64,000 nt of DNA, taken from contig CAWUHX010000233.1 in NCBI GenBank assembly GCA_963922205.1, forward strand, positions 434,001 to 498,000. Reading direction: 5' to 3'. The DNA is from Romanomermis culicivorax. Its lineage: Eukaryota; Nematoda; Enoplea; Mermithida; Mermithidae. Made by a program: the position numbers and the translations under genes. The notes beneath the pieces were generated by a model. That model worked only from the letters and a program-made list of their open reading frames with translations. It was not told the origin of the DNA and ran no database searches. Below are positions 42,771 to 54,001 of this stretch, in pieces; the first letter of the stretch is position 1, and every line of letters begins with the position of its first letter.

Positions 42771-43540
42771 TCTGAGCTTAAGTAAATTTTTTTTTAATCA
42801 ATGGAAAATTGATACCTCAATTTAGTGTTTCTTAGCATCTTTTCAAAGATATGGACACTAATATCTAAATCTTAGGCTTTCATAGATATACCAATATGAA
42901 AATAGTATCCAAGTCAATATCTTTTTTCGAGGATCATATCTAGCCTACATAGGCTAGTTAAAATAATAGTATAACGTTCTTTGAAAAATGTACTTGTAAT
43001 CTTCTATAGCTTGTATTATCGTGGTCGGGGATAAAAGTAAGAATACGACGATCATATTTTCTTTATCCATTAGAATGAGAAGCATTTAGAGAGCAAGAGC
43101 AAAAAAACCATCGAGTTGTTTTTTTCTACATTTTGAATGATTATTCAATTAAGCTCTATCGCAAAAAAGTGACGCTGCGCGCTCGTTCATTTTTTGATTG
43201 TAGTTTTTATTGTTGTTCACCGCGAGAGAGAAAGAGAAAGAGAAGCGCCATTTGCATATATATTATATGCAAAGTCAATTATTTTCGGCCAGCTCCACAA
43301 AAATCGATTTTTTATTCAATTAAAGCCCCTCTCGATCCGATATCCTTGTCCTCTCTGTATGCACGATGCAAAGTTTGGGCGCGAAAAATATTGTACAAAA
43401 GTCCCCGGGGATTTATAAGCAATTTAGCGGCGCCAAATCCCGCGGGCCCTTTCAATTATATATATTGTCCCATTTCCCGAAAACACCACCAATTGTAAGC
43501 TTCTGTATTATACAACATTTTGATTTTGTCTCTTTTGTAG
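42771..43540. other. Upstream region of the GPCR gene
   Basis: AT-rich to 43130, then a more complex stretch with a purine run (GCGAGAGAGAAAGAGAAAGA near 43220). It ends in the T-rich acceptor before the GPCR start. It probably contains the promoter. No exon is convincing. Confidence 0.4.
43531..43540 (+). promoter_or_regulatory. 3' splice acceptor 9 nt before the GPCR start codon
   Basis: TTTTGTCTCTTTTGTAG ends at 43540 and is followed by CTAACCGCC and ATG. It fits a trans-splice or 5'UTR-intron acceptor. Confidence 0.6.
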
Positions 43541-43549
43541 CTAACCGCC

Positions 43550-44845
43550 ATGTCCGCTTACAATAATAATAGCAGCCTAGAAATTTACGACAATGTAACT
43601 TGGCACTATTTGGCTTGGATTTTAACTTTGATTTGCAGTTTGGAAACAATTCTGGGCAACTTGTTGGTATTTTTCGCCTATCGACTAGAACGAAATTTAC
43701 GCAAACATTTGAGTAATAAATTCATAATTTCCTTGGCCGTCTCTGACATGATTATCGGTTTCGAAGGTTTCCCCCTTTTGACCATGTACATTTTGGCCGA
43801 CGAACGTTGGACTCTAGGCGCCCTGGCTTGCAAATTTTGGCTTCTAGCCGACTATACCCTATGTCTAGTGTCCATATTTACCGTTCTATTGATCACCGTC
43901 GATCGCTACCTATCCGTTTGTCACACGGCCCGGTATCGTAATTGGCAAACGGCCAAGAAGATGCGCCTCATGATTTTGATCAGTTGGTTGCTGCCGCTTC
44001 TTCTTTTCGGCGTAACAATTTTCGGCTGGGATTTTTTGTCCACCGATTTTGTACAACGAGACGACACCAAATGCTATATTCCATTCATGAACGACCCCTA
44101 CGTCAATATGGCCATGTATTTTTCCTACTATTGGTCGACGTTGGGCGCCATTTCCGTCCTCTACTACCGCATCCATAGTGCTGCTCGTAAATTACAACGT
44201 AAAGAAGCGGCCAGGGAGAAACGACTCATGGCCGTCATGTTGGGTCAACAATGTGCGGCCCAAGTGGGCGTTGGAATCTTGATTGCTACTGGTCCGGACA
44301 GCCAACAAGACAATGAAAATCGAAACTTGTTAATAACTTCATCACCGCAAAATGTCGCCAACAAAGATGAATCGAATGACAGCGGCGTTGTCGATTACCA
44401 AACTTTCCAAAGGAACGTAGATTCTCCGTTAATCACGCCGGCTCATCGTAATACAACGGATCAAAGCAAATTCATCAAATTGTTAGAAAATCCATTCTTT
44501 CATAACAACGCCCAAAGACAACGTGCGTCGTTGACTCGAAATTCCAAAGATTTGGTGTTGAACGGAGGACCGACCAGAGCTGAAAAACATGCTCGCAAAG
44601 CTTTCCGAACAATAACCATCATCGTGGGCACGTTCGCCCTATTCTGGTCGCCGTATTTTCTCGTCGCTACTTTCTACGGTTTTTGTTCGACGACTTGCGT
44701 ACCGAACGTTTTATATTTTTTCACTTATTATTTGTGCTATTTGAACAGTTCGGTGAATCCGTTCGCTTACGCTTTCGCAAACAAACTTTTCCGCAAAACG
44801 TTCATCAAAATTCTGCGCGGCCAATTCAAATTGACCAATTATTGA
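43550..44845 (+). CDS. Muscarinic-type acetylcholine receptor-like GPCR (GAR-like), intronless
   Basis: 431 residues with the seven-helix rhodopsin plan. Seen: N-glycosylation sites near the start (NNSS, NVT), GN at 36-37, Asp66 in SLAVSD, Cys94 pairing with Cys175, and amine-binding Asp101 followed by Tyr. DRY is at 118-120, Trp146, WSPY (366-369), and LCYLNSSVNPFAY with the NPxxY motif at 403-407. Asp-Tyr in helix 3, WxPY in helix 6 and LCYxNS in helix 7 are the aminergic/muscarinic pattern. DRYLSVCHTARY and YYWSTL recall the nematode GAR-1/GAR-2 group (from memory). Helix 5 lacks the usual proline, as I recall for that group. The third cytoplasmic loop spans about 215-345 and should contact a G protein. 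The absence of introns is unusual next to multi-exon neighbours. It could be another biogenic-amine receptor. Confidence 0.85.
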   Translation: MSAYNNNSSLEIYDNVTWHYLAWILTLICSLETILGNLLVFFAYRLERNLRKHLSNKFIISLAVSDMIIGFEGFPLLTMYILADERWTLGALACKFWLLADYTLCLVSIFTVLLITVDRYLSVCHTARYRNWQTAKKMRLMILISWLLPLLLFGVTIFGWDFLSTDFVQRDDTKCYIPFMNDPYVNMAMYFSYYWSTLGAISVLYYRIHSAARKLQRKEAAREKRLMAVMLGQQCAAQVGVGILIATGPDSQQDNENRNLLITSSPQNVANKDESNDSGVVDYQTFQRNVDSPLITPAHRNTTDQSKFIKLLENPFFHNNAQRQRASLTRNSKDLVLNGGPTRAEKHARKAFRTITIIVGTFALFWSPYFLVATFYGFCSTTCVPNVLYFFTYYLCYLNSSVNPFAYAFANKLFRKTFIKILRGQFKLTNY

Positions 44846-45097
44846 ACAATTTCTTAAATATTGTTTTGCTTTATGCGATAAAGCTAGAAAATACCGTGCA
44901 GTTTTTTTTAATTATATAATTATAAATTATTTCATAATCCGATTTTTGTCTAGCTAATGTGAAATTATGGGGAAACAAATTTCAATCACCATTATTCATG
45001 TAACGCCATAGAGTCGAATGGAGGTTTTCTTTTTTCTTCAACATACTATCACACAAATTCATCGTTGTGCTGATAAAAAATTTAGTTGAAAATTTTT
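44846..45097. other. GPCR 3' flank
   Basis: AT-rich, with no canonical AATAAA close to the stop codon that I can find. It leads into the inverted-repeat element at 45098. Confidence 0.4.
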
Positions 45098-45359
45098 CAA
45101 TTTGGCGTATATGTCAGTTTGGCGCATAACGTCGAAATTTCTTATTTTTTTGGCGCATGATTTGGCACACAATGACAAACTTTTTATGGAATTTTTCTAC
45201 AAGTCGATTCCTTTCCAAATTATAGTTCAAACTAGCATTTTCGGACTCCTCAAGATGCCAGCTATCCAGAGATCAGTTCGAAAATCCAGGCGCTCATGGC
45301 ATTCAGGAACTCATTCGCATAAAATCTGCACACATCTCACATAGTCCTTGTCACTACAG

Positions 45360-45440
45360 AAAAGTCCTACCTAATTCAAGAATCGAACCTGATCCACCAG
45401 CCTATGGACTTGATGCGTTTACCACTACACGATTTTACCT
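45360..45440 (-). repeat. tRNA-derived SINE-like segment, second family
   Basis: On the minus strand it reads GTGTAGTGGTAAACGC (A-box-like) and GGTTCGATTCTTGAA (B-box-like). The adjoining body (AGTATCAAGGGTCTT, GGAATATAGTGTTTATACT) recurs on the plus strand at 48020-48070, again next to GGTGTAGTGGTC. A tRNA gene is unlikely because the stems do not close well. Confidence 0.55.
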
Positions 45441-45656
45441 GACAGTATAAACACTATATTCCTTCAAGACCCTTGATACTATTTTAACTAACAACTTCAT
45501 ATGGGAGAGCCTCAACACCACTGCGCCCAAAGGATGCAAGTGCTGTACCCTAACCCTAAGTCTAAGGAAAATTTTAGAGGAAAAATAAATGTCTACTCAC
45601 TAGTCACTTTTTAATCATGTTTCTACGAAGTTTTTGAATATTCACAACTTCTTTCG

Positions 45657-45684
45657 TAAGCCTAAGCCTAAGTCTAAGCCTAAT
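45657..45684. repeat. Interstitial telomere-type repeat
   Basis: Four CCTAAG-type hexamers (one CTAAGT variant). Related shorter runs occur at 45547-45563 and, inverted, at 47446-47466. Confidence 0.7.
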
Positions 45685-45819
45685 GCCTTTGTTTACAGGT
45701 ACCGATTTGAGCAATAACGATCTCCTATGTTTCTAATGCATAATACAACAACCTGTATAATACAGCAGCCAATATACGCCAAAAGTATCATGCGCCAAAT
45801 TGGCATATACGCCAAATTG

Positions 45820-46437
45820 ATGTGATCCCCTTTATTAAGAATCAACTTTATTCAGCTGCTAGCTGCGGAATTTCATCTTTATCCTCACATTCAGCCGATT
45901 GCTGCACCAAACTGTTCAAATGATCATACATGCCCGACATAAATTTTTTCAACATAAGTTTTGTTACAGTGAAAGAGTTACAACTTTCATTCCTTAAAGC
46001 CAAGCCATACCGTACACATAGAATACTGCCCAACAATATTGTCAGAAAATTCTGGCTTTCAAACTTCAAAAATCAAACTAAATTGAACATGTATGTTTTA
46101 ATTTTGAAAAGATTCACAAAAACATAAAATCTCTAACTAATAAGCCTCCTAATCCTAATTCTAATCCATACTCAGCGTTTTTTTCTGCACCCAGCAAAAT
46201 TTTTTCCATATTTCCCGAAGTCGTTTTTTCGCTCAAAAATGCTTCTAGATTCTTTATTTATGTGTTTTTGAACTTTTTCAAACCTTCTGGCGTTTCTGAG
46301 CTATTAATTTATATAAATTGAGGAAAAAATTGAAATTTTCCAGTTTGATCTGAGTCTAATCTACAAGCATTGTGGAACAAATTTTCCGCCAAACTATCCA
46401 GGAGGATACTGAGTTTGAATTACATGAGAAATCGATG
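45820..46437. repeat. AT-rich interval and host copy of the hairpin-associated repeat
   Basis: 45840-46130 has short open frames on both strands without motif support. From about 46170 the sequence matches 21130-21430 (TTTTTCGCTCAAAAATG, CTTTTTCAAACCTTCTGG, CTACAAGCATTG). It continues past the foldback element into 47004-47340. Confidence 0.5.
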
Positions 46438-46446
46438 CTTAAGTCC

Positions 46447-46994
46447 GGTATAACTGTAGTATGTCTCCACATTTCAATTTTTACGTTTTATAATTTCTGC
46501 GTGTTTTATTATTTCTGCGCGTCCACATTTCAACTGGATTTTTTTGTTATATAGGTCATTTTTTGCGCTGATCACGAAAATGAGATCCATTTTTAGTTTT
46601 GACAAAAAATTCTGATGCAAACAGGGTGTTCCTTATGTTTTACGATGTCCATACACAATACGTTTTTATAGCAATAACTAATAGCAGGCAACATTAGGTA
46701 GGTAACAAAAAAGACAATAACGTTTGGAAACGCTGGCACCGGATATTGATCAAATAACAGAATAATAAAGAGTACAAAATCTTAAACAAGCAGCAGACAC
46801 CAAATTTGTGAGTAAAAGCAGCATAGCAATTACAAAAAGAACACCCTGTTTGCATCAGAAATTTTCGTCAAAACTAAAAATGGATCTCATTTTCGTGATC
46901 AGCGCAAAAAAATGACCTATACCACTAAATATCAGTATATGTTTCATCTTAGAAACGAAAAAATTGAAATGTGGAGACATACTACAGTTATACC
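46447..46994. mobile_element. Foldback element with 36-bp perfect ends and 9-bp duplication
   Basis: Ends GGTATAACTGTAGTATGTCT (extending to 36 perfect bases) are inverted at 46959-46994. The 9-bp duplication CTTAAGTCC is exact at 46438-46446 and 46995-47003. A second inverted pair lies inside (about 46548-46637 and 46843-46925, containing GATCACGAAAATGAGATCCA), so most of the element can fold on itself. A 9-bp duplication suggests a Mutator-type origin. Confidence 0.85.
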
Positions 46995-47003
46995 CTTAAG
47001 TCC

Positions 47004-47790
47004 TCTACGATGTCAAGTGAGAGCCCAAAAAAGATATTAATCTTTCCAGCATGAAGCGCCGGAAAATTTTTTGCGTATTGACATACTGCCATGCTGGAAA
47101 ATCGATTTTCCGAACATTAATTTCAAGAATATGATTCGAATTTTGTGTTCAAGAGTTGTAATTTCTAGAATTTTATTATTTGAAAAATTTCAAAACCAGT
47201 AATTTATTCATAAACTCTCATAAACATGATCGAAAAAAATGAGTAAGAAGAGAAGAAATTTCGGAAAACTCTTTTCATGAAGCTTTTGAATTGATTTCAC
47301 ATTTCACATTAAGAAAAGAATAGCCACTTCAAAAAGTGTGGGTTTCCGGCTTTTAGCCTGATTACTGTATATGAGTTGTTTGTTAATTTTGAGCATGGAT
47401 TTCTGTGACTAGTGGGTAGACATTTATTTTTCCTTTGAAATTTTCCTTAGACTTAGGCTTAGCATACAGCAGCTGTGCTCTTTATGTGCTGTTGAGGCTC
47501 TTCCAAACGAAGTTGTTTGTTGTTGTGACATTTTCCAGTCTACCACAACTGTCTTAGTGTCACTTAACGCTTGATCTTTACAACCAAAGAGCATGTCTCA
47601 AGCATGCCATCTTAATTCAAGCCAGGCGAGGCAATTACAGTAGTCGTTATGTCCTGTGCCAGAATTTTGGTCAGCGATATTATTATTATTCGTTTTTATA
47701 TTCTTGTCTCCCCCAATAAATCATCGCCATGCTATTTTCCCGCGGCCATAATAAATATTTTAAATTGAGAAATCGAACATTTCTCGATTT
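47004..47790. repeat. Remainder of the hairpin-associated repeat and inverted block
   Basis: 47004-47340 matches 22070-22400 and 23970-24300, with a degraded hairpin at 47047. 47385-47525 is an inverted match to 45490-45630. No gene is recognised up to 47790. Confidence 0.55.
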
Positions 47791-47793
47791 AGA

Positions 47794-47867
47794 ATGTTCC
47801 GATTTGCGAAATATTTTGAGTATTTGTCCGAGTTTCAAGAGGCATACGTGCCCCGGCCCAACGCAAA
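47794..47867 (+). CDS. Candidate first exon of an unrecognised gene
   Basis: TTTCTCGATTTAG (acceptor-like) is followed by A and an ATG reading MFRFAKYFEYLSEFQEAYVP, then RPNA. It stops at a consensus donor AAA|GTAAGT. The codons look like real protein, but no second exon is found in the repeats that follow, so it may be a stranded exon. Confidence 0.3.
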
Positions 47868-48400
47868 GTAAGTCTTAACATTAAGGTCTGAACCTCTTGG
47901 ATAAAACTCCTGCCAAAATCATTTTGAACTCAAAATCAAGTCTTAAATATTTTCGGCGGATCACCAGTCGAGAGTCTTAACAAAATAAAAGAAAATAAAT
48001 TAAATAACATGTTACTTAAAATAGTATCAAGGGTCTTAAAGGAATATAGTGTTTATACTTTCTAGTGAAATGGTGTAGTGGTCTAACTAACACTCTAACA
48101 GTTGATTTGTCAAGCATAAAATTTAGTAGAACGATATTGAAATCTTTGTCCAAAATAAGGTCCCCTGCCATTAACAGGAGGTCTGTCAAAAAAAAGTCCC
48201 CTACTGCTAGAGAGACCATCATCTTTTTCTGATTTATATAGGTAAGTACAAAATCGTCAAAACTGGTCAGTAATGATCCATAATTGTCTGTACATAAAAA
48301 TGAAACATATTTATGTTGTATTATGTTTCCTCCCTTGATTTTTATGTTTTGGGGATAGATTGTCATTTTTGTGAAGACGCCGCAGGTGTGATTCAGATCA
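47868..48400. repeat. Interval with second SINE-like family
   Basis: 48020-48120 carries the body and A-box-like part of the family at 45360-45480, in opposite orientation. The 116-codon minus frame across 48016-48366 lacks motif support and overlaps this repeat. Nothing else is recognised. Confidence 0.45.
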
Positions 48401-48827
48401 AATGAAACGGATCATCTCAGGCAGCTTACTGTAGAAAACGGATTCCGTACTTGTGCAGTGAGCTCTCTCAGTATTGTTTTTTTTGTGTATTTTCTATTGG
48501 TCACTAGTATTCCCCATGCACTCGTTTTAGTTTTCCCAGCATGTGGGAATTGTTAGGTAATTCCACCCCTGTGAGTGTATAATTCTAGTCCCCCTTTGGT
48601 AATCATCTTCATTGGTTTCCTAAGTGAACAGTTTTTCATTAGGCAAAGTTATATAAGAGAAACGTCTCCTCTTTTCAGTTAAGTCTTTGGGAATTCATAT
48701 TACGAAACCAAAGGTTTTCTAATTTGGATTATTTTATTGTGGGATTTAAGTATTTTAAGTTTAATTCTCTTTTGGGTAAGCATGGGTGTAGGAAACACGT
48801 GCATTAAGGATGATTCCCCAGCTATCC
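48400..48827 (+). repeat. Diverged partial LTR related to the gypsy element
   Basis: Its last part (GGGTAAGCATGGGTGTAGGA, then CATTAAGGA) corresponds to the distal part of the LTR that follows it and of the gypsy LTRs. It lies directly upstream of the next LTR copy, like two LTRs in tandem without an interior. Confidence 0.5.
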
Positions 48828-49398
48828 TGTTGTAGTGTGTTTTCCGCTGATTTTCACTATTTTGTCAAAGCCCGCATGAGGCCCATAGGTGGTAAGTGGA
48901 GCGAGCAATGCGGACCATCAGCAGCCGTCTTACTGTAGCGCACGTCGGTACGCGTGCGCTGGTCTCTCTCTCCATTACCTTTTTTTTCTTTTATTATCAT
49001 CCTATGTTTTATATACTAAGTGTGCGCCCCCCCGGCCACTACTATATTTCGCCACTCGTCGCCTCCCACCAAGCAGCCTTCTTTTCTCATCCCAGTGCAT
49101 GGGAGTTGATTATTTTACTTTCCTCACCCGTGTCCGTTTTGTAGGTAAGTTTCGTTTGTTTTTATTGCGTAATATAAAGGTAGAAAATTCTATCCTTTTA
49201 GTTTTACGCAATAAGGGAGACAATTAAGGAAACTAGACTTTTCCTTAATTGGTGGGAAAATTAGTGTCGGGTTTAAGTACAAGGAGTTAAGTTAATTGGG
49301 TAAATGTGGGTGTGGGAAGCAGGTACATTAAGGACGAACCCTGGAATCCCAATCCTGCCTGTGACTCATCAACTGCCGACACAAACACAAATACAACA
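48828..49398 (+). repeat. Diverged solo LTR of the gypsy family
   Basis: It starts TGTTGTAGTGTGTTTTCCGC, identical to the start of the gypsy LTR in element orientation. It keeps CTTACTGTAGCGCACGTCGG, GCGCTGGTCTCTCTCTC and CATTAAGGACG in order. It ends near ACAACA at 49398. No interior domain follows, so it is a recombination relic. The plus-strand frame starting at 48889 is LTR sequence. Confidence 0.8.
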
Positions 49399-50160
49399 AT
49401 CGCTCCTGCTGATTATCTACTTCTTATGAACTATAGGACAGGTAACGGTTCGATTGATCTTTAACCCCTCATTGATTTCAAATATAATATTTATATGGGA
49501 TCATATTGTAATTGGTCAACAACTACATTTGACATCACAAAAATGCCCAGCAACTTATGTTAAACATGAAAATTAATTGACTCGTACATAAAATTTAAAA
49601 CAGCAAACCAAAAAAACAAAAAATTTCAAAAATTAAATCGACAATTTAGTATCAATTGCGAGTTGAAACATAAAAATGATGATTTGAGATGCCAAATATG
49701 CAGAATTCGATTGGAAAAATCAATAAAATCAGACATTCATAATATTAATATACATTTAAATGTGAAATGTAGACGAGACAGGACGTGTTGCTATTTTTCA
49801 TGTTAATACGTATTATCTGGCCCTCTGTTGCCATTAAAAACTTAGGCCCAGTACTTTGTGCCTACTCTGCTAATGCTGTAACCAACTGAGCCTGTTAATG
49901 TTGCCACTCTGAAAGCACCAGTTGCTTCAACTCTTCTAAAAAAAGCTGTATTCGAGAGAAACAGACTATACCAGTTGCGTTGAATCAAGTCCACACAATG
50001 AAAATCCAAGCAATAAATAAAGTAAAATTCGAAAGCCAAATTAAACAAACCATAATAATGTGCGTAATGAACATACATTGTAGAATAACTACAATTAAAA
50101 GTTACATAATATCTAAACTATTTTAGAAAGATTTATCTAAAACATTTATATGTATCTGCA
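49399..50160. other. AT-rich interval with a possible zinc-finger relic
   Basis: About 49677-49775 on + reads LRCQICRIRLEKSI, then HNINIHLNVKC, spaced like a Cys/His finger, but no larger frame surrounds it. 49840-49930 has a weak tRNA-like look on the minus strand. No gene is supported. Confidence 0.3.
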
Positions 50161-50164
50161 ATTA

Positions 50165-52424
50165 ATTCCTCAATTGTACACGAATTTCATCAGAATCGTA
50201 TCTAGAATCACGTCTAAAGATGAATGGTTTCTGCTTCATACACTCATTCAAAGTTTCAATTTTGGATTTGAAATCATTCAGTGAAATTATTCTCTTTTCA
50301 TCCAATTTATCCGAATCGAATTGCGTGCCTTCTTCAAACTTGAGTTTTAAAGAACGCATCTTTTCGTCGGTATACTTTTTATGGCGACAGTTAGGAAAGG
50401 CACAGTCTCAGCGTTCAATAAAAAGCCTTTCATCATATTGCTGGCCAAGTTGGTGACTACCAAAATAGATTCGGTAACTCGCATCAAATCGTAGTTTATT
50501 AGCACGCGGTCTTTGAAAAAGATTGTCTGACCATACTCAACAGTATTTGTATCTAAAATGACTACAGGATTTAAGGGATCGACAGTTTTCTGGACAGGCT
50601 TCATCTCTAGTTTGCCCAACCAATTCATTTCTAGGACGAATTCAGATTTGGTTAGGATTCTGACCAATTTCCATTGGTTGTTGTACATTATGTTTGGAAA
50701 ATGGATGATGCCAGCTCGAAAGGAGAGTTTCTTCTCATCATGCTGTAAATGGGCATTCACTTCAAGATTGATGGAATTTCCAACAACTTTCAAGTCGACG
50801 TCTGGGCTACCGAACTTGATCAAACTTTCCACAACGAGACTTAAATCAATGACCAGCTCATCAATCGGCCCTGTAACAACGATCTTTCTATCGAGGAACA
50901 GCCAATTGACAGGTGTGTGTGATATTTTTCTCAGTTGGCACTTATCCGGGATAACCATATGTACCTTATAACCCCCTGTAAAAAAGGGCTTGTTGATTTT
51001 CAAACTTTGAAGATGCTTCGGACTTGCGACTGGTGCTCTCAAGATACATATATTTGTTTTTCAAGAGAAGGATTTCATCATTCCATTCTGAGAATGCCCT
51101 GCATTCGAAGTCAGATTGGTTAAAGGTGTCAAAGAGACTTTTGTAGTCCTACCACATTCGGCCTATCGGGTTTTCTGTTATTAGTTCTGAGAAAAATCTA
51201 CTATCCTTATATCTTATTTCTACTCCATCACCAAAAGACAACTGTAGCGATTCAGCTGACGACTTGATTAGCATGTGAAATGTCCATTCTCGGTATGCGA
51301 ATTTAATATGAGCATTTCTTTTATCCCTTAGCATGAGATTTTAGGCGTTTGTTATTTCGACGAATGCCAGTTCCACTCTATGCATGATATTTTTTCCATC
51401 CTTCAAATTCATGTGGACATCTCCGGTCATGCCATGGAAAGTATAGATGAAATTGCCCCTTAGGGCCTTATTTTCTATATGTATACATCCTTCTGATCTT
51501 AGGACCTGCATTTTACAAGAATCAGTAGGGTTTTATCATGTATAAATTTGTACATGGGGTTCTTCGTCGTATTGCCCACCAGACAGTTAATATTGACAAA
51601 TTCACGCTCTTTCTGGTCTGATACAACAAATGAGTTAACGTTTTCCAGGTATATGAAACTAGAACTCAATTGCTTGCTAGCTCTATCCATGGTCCATTTA
51701 CCGTATTCTTATTTAATGTAATGAGTCGATATTGTGTATATGACAGGTGATTCAACTATCCCGGAAAAATCAATGACATTCGTAGCGAGATCATCTCCTT
51801 CCAGATAACAAATGTCGTATATTATTATGAAATGAAAAAAATTGCTCCGATGCCCCCAACTATCGAACAATATCGACTACGGGACAATTTTATAACATTT
51901 GTGGTATCAGGTTTGGCGTAGATTTGTGCATCTCCAACGATGTTGTATAAACTAATGTCTTCAGATTCTGGATTTGGTTCAGACTGTAGGCTGCTTACGC
52001 CAATTGGGTTGTTACATGCATGCGTACAACACTTTATACCCAACAGGTATTGAAGATGTATTACTCAGCCCTCAACCGGAAAATCGAGTGATCTGATCCG
52101 ATGTGTTGCAGAGGATGGCAGCCACTTTAACTCATGTTGTTCATCGGTACGCCATGTGGACGTTTTTCTGATCAAATCGAACAATTGTTGTTCATTGTAT
52201 TTTGCATCTATTGTAAATAATTCCGAACTAGATCTTCTTGTTATCAGCTTTTCATCAAATATATGCTTTTCTCTCAGGTCTACATAAATATCTCTGCAAG
52301 GTCGATAGCAATCTTCGTTGAAGCAGCTCGCTGAACTGATATAATGTTTAATAATATTCATCACGCTCAGAATATTCGACAATATTTGTTCATTAAGGGG
52401 CTTATCACCCAAGTCTTTCATCAA
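50165..52424 (-). pseudogene. Decayed tandem paralogue of the 1176-codon gene
   Basis: Fragments in different frames (52424-52065, 52043-51825, 51690-51499, 51334-51149, 51042-50347, 50359-50165) follow the order of the gene at 54002-57579. Clear pairs are VVTNLASNMMKGFLLNAETV with ITNAVSDIMKSFMLANEAA, MRSLKLKFEEGTQFDSDKLD with MRTLKIEFKDGVGFDLQKLD, and RRDSRYDSDEIRV with RHDSRFDVRKELI. Several stops and frame changes are needed. Introns cannot explain all of them, so I call it a pseudogene, although a multi-exon gene is possible. Confidence 0.7.
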
Positions 52425-54001
52425 TTCATGGGATAAACGTAGTAAAAGATATAGACGGATTGTTTCTGTTTACTGTTTCCCGTATTTTTTTGTAACTTTC
52501 TATTATTACTTTTGAATTGTTTATTGATGCGTCGCCCTTATTTTTATGTTGTTGACGTGGTCGCCTTATCAACCCAATACAAGCTCGGCACGGTAATTGT
52601 ATTGTTTAGTGAGCATACAGGAAGTTCAATAACGATAGGATTGGAGGCGGGGGTAGGATCTACTGAGGTACGTGTCAAGGTTTCTGCCTGAGACTTAGGG
52701 AAGTACTGATGATGGTATGCGAGAGTCCAGTGGGAGAGTTTGGTGTGTAGTTATGTTTTGTTAGCCTGTGGTCAAAAGGCTATTGCAACCCATTTTGTAT
52801 AAAGCCAAAGGTCAGTCCCATTATCCATAGACCACAGCGACCTAACCGGAGACTCAACCAGGCCCAGCTCCCCCACCCACATCGAAATTTTCTAAGAGGT
52901 AATAATTGCCGCTTGGACTGGGGTTTCACTTATAATCTCCGGTCGTTTCAACATGGCTAAGCAAAAACGCCCATCTGGTTTCGTAAACGGATTTTAATCA
53001 CCTCTTTGTTGACTTGTGTAAAATGTTTATAAATTTTTGTAAACGTGTGTAATTCCTCGTTTTTGCTTCTGTTTCTTCTTCTATGGTTTTTATCGGCAGT
53101 TTTTTCCTTTCACACTGTACATTGTCATCAAGCGCTAAAACTGACAATGTTCCCCACTCATGAACAATGAGGACGAGGCATTTTTTCTAGCCGAAAGCTA
53201 AAAGTTGTGGGTGGGAGCTTAGTATCGAGCTATTGGGATGAACGTGCTTTTATTTGAGCCTTGGCATTAAAGATGAATAATGATTTTACATCCGCTTTAA
53301 GTGGCCTAGCAAAATCTAAGATTTCTTTCCATCAAATTCTAGAAGAGAGTAGTTTTTGTGGGTAGACCTGCAGCTATTTTTACTAAAGCTAAAATACCAG
53401 GCTTTACAGGATTATATGGTCATATAGGTGCCAAGTTTATATGAGAGGTGCTCTCTAGATGCTTTTGCGGCATAGTGGAAGCCACATTGCTGAGGCTAAT
53501 TTCTGGCTGACAAGGCAGGACTTATTCGGCTACAATCTCAGAATAAGCTATCATCCAGTAGACTTTAGGGCCAAGATGCAAACTGGGCTGAGTGATCCTG
53601 ATAAAAGTCTACTTCGGCGAGCTATCAGAAAAATCTAGCTTCCACCATATATCAGTCTAGGTCCTCGATATTAATAGTAGGAGGGTATAACCACTACACC
53701 AAGATGGCCCCTCACGATCTCCTGCATATAATGAACATTTGAGTCACATCTTTTTTGAGCTGTGGTATTCAGAAACCTGTAGACTAAAAATGTCCGAAAA
53801 CGTAAAAATTCTCTATCAAAATTTCTTGTTCAATAGTAGTGAAGTTTTATGATGATTTGATTTCAACCCTACCAGAAAAAAAGCTTAGCTGTGTGATCTA
53901 GGAATCGATTATAGTTTATTTATATCTAGCGTTACAATATCTAACTAAAGTTGTTAAACTACAATATGTGATGCGCATTGTGACACTAATGAAACTTTCT
54001 T
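52425..54001. other. Interval between the two paralogues
   Basis: No gene is recognised. 53640-53720 contains a short segment (TATAACCACTACACCAAGATGG) reminiscent of the SINE-like A box in reverse. The rest is unique-looking AT-rich sequence with short frames. Confidence 0.4.

Larger units (their letters stand above)
45098..45819. mobile_element. Inverted-repeat element with CAATTTGGCGTATATG ends
   Basis: The arms 45098-45133 and 45784-45819 are imperfect inverted copies (CAATTTGGCGTATATG, then CAGTTTGGCGCAT or CAATTTGGCGCAT). Inside are a tRNA-like segment (about 45360-45435 on the minus strand), a block shared in inverted orientation with 47385-47525, and TTAGGC-type hexamers. No gene. Confidence 0.6.

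Noticed and set aside
45360-45440. Another tRNA gene
   Set aside because: A and B boxes are present but the cloverleaf does not close by eye, and the flanking body recurs at 48.02 kb.
48889-49227. A 112-codon plus frame (MVSGASNADHQQ...)
   Set aside because: It lies wholly within the diverged solo LTR.
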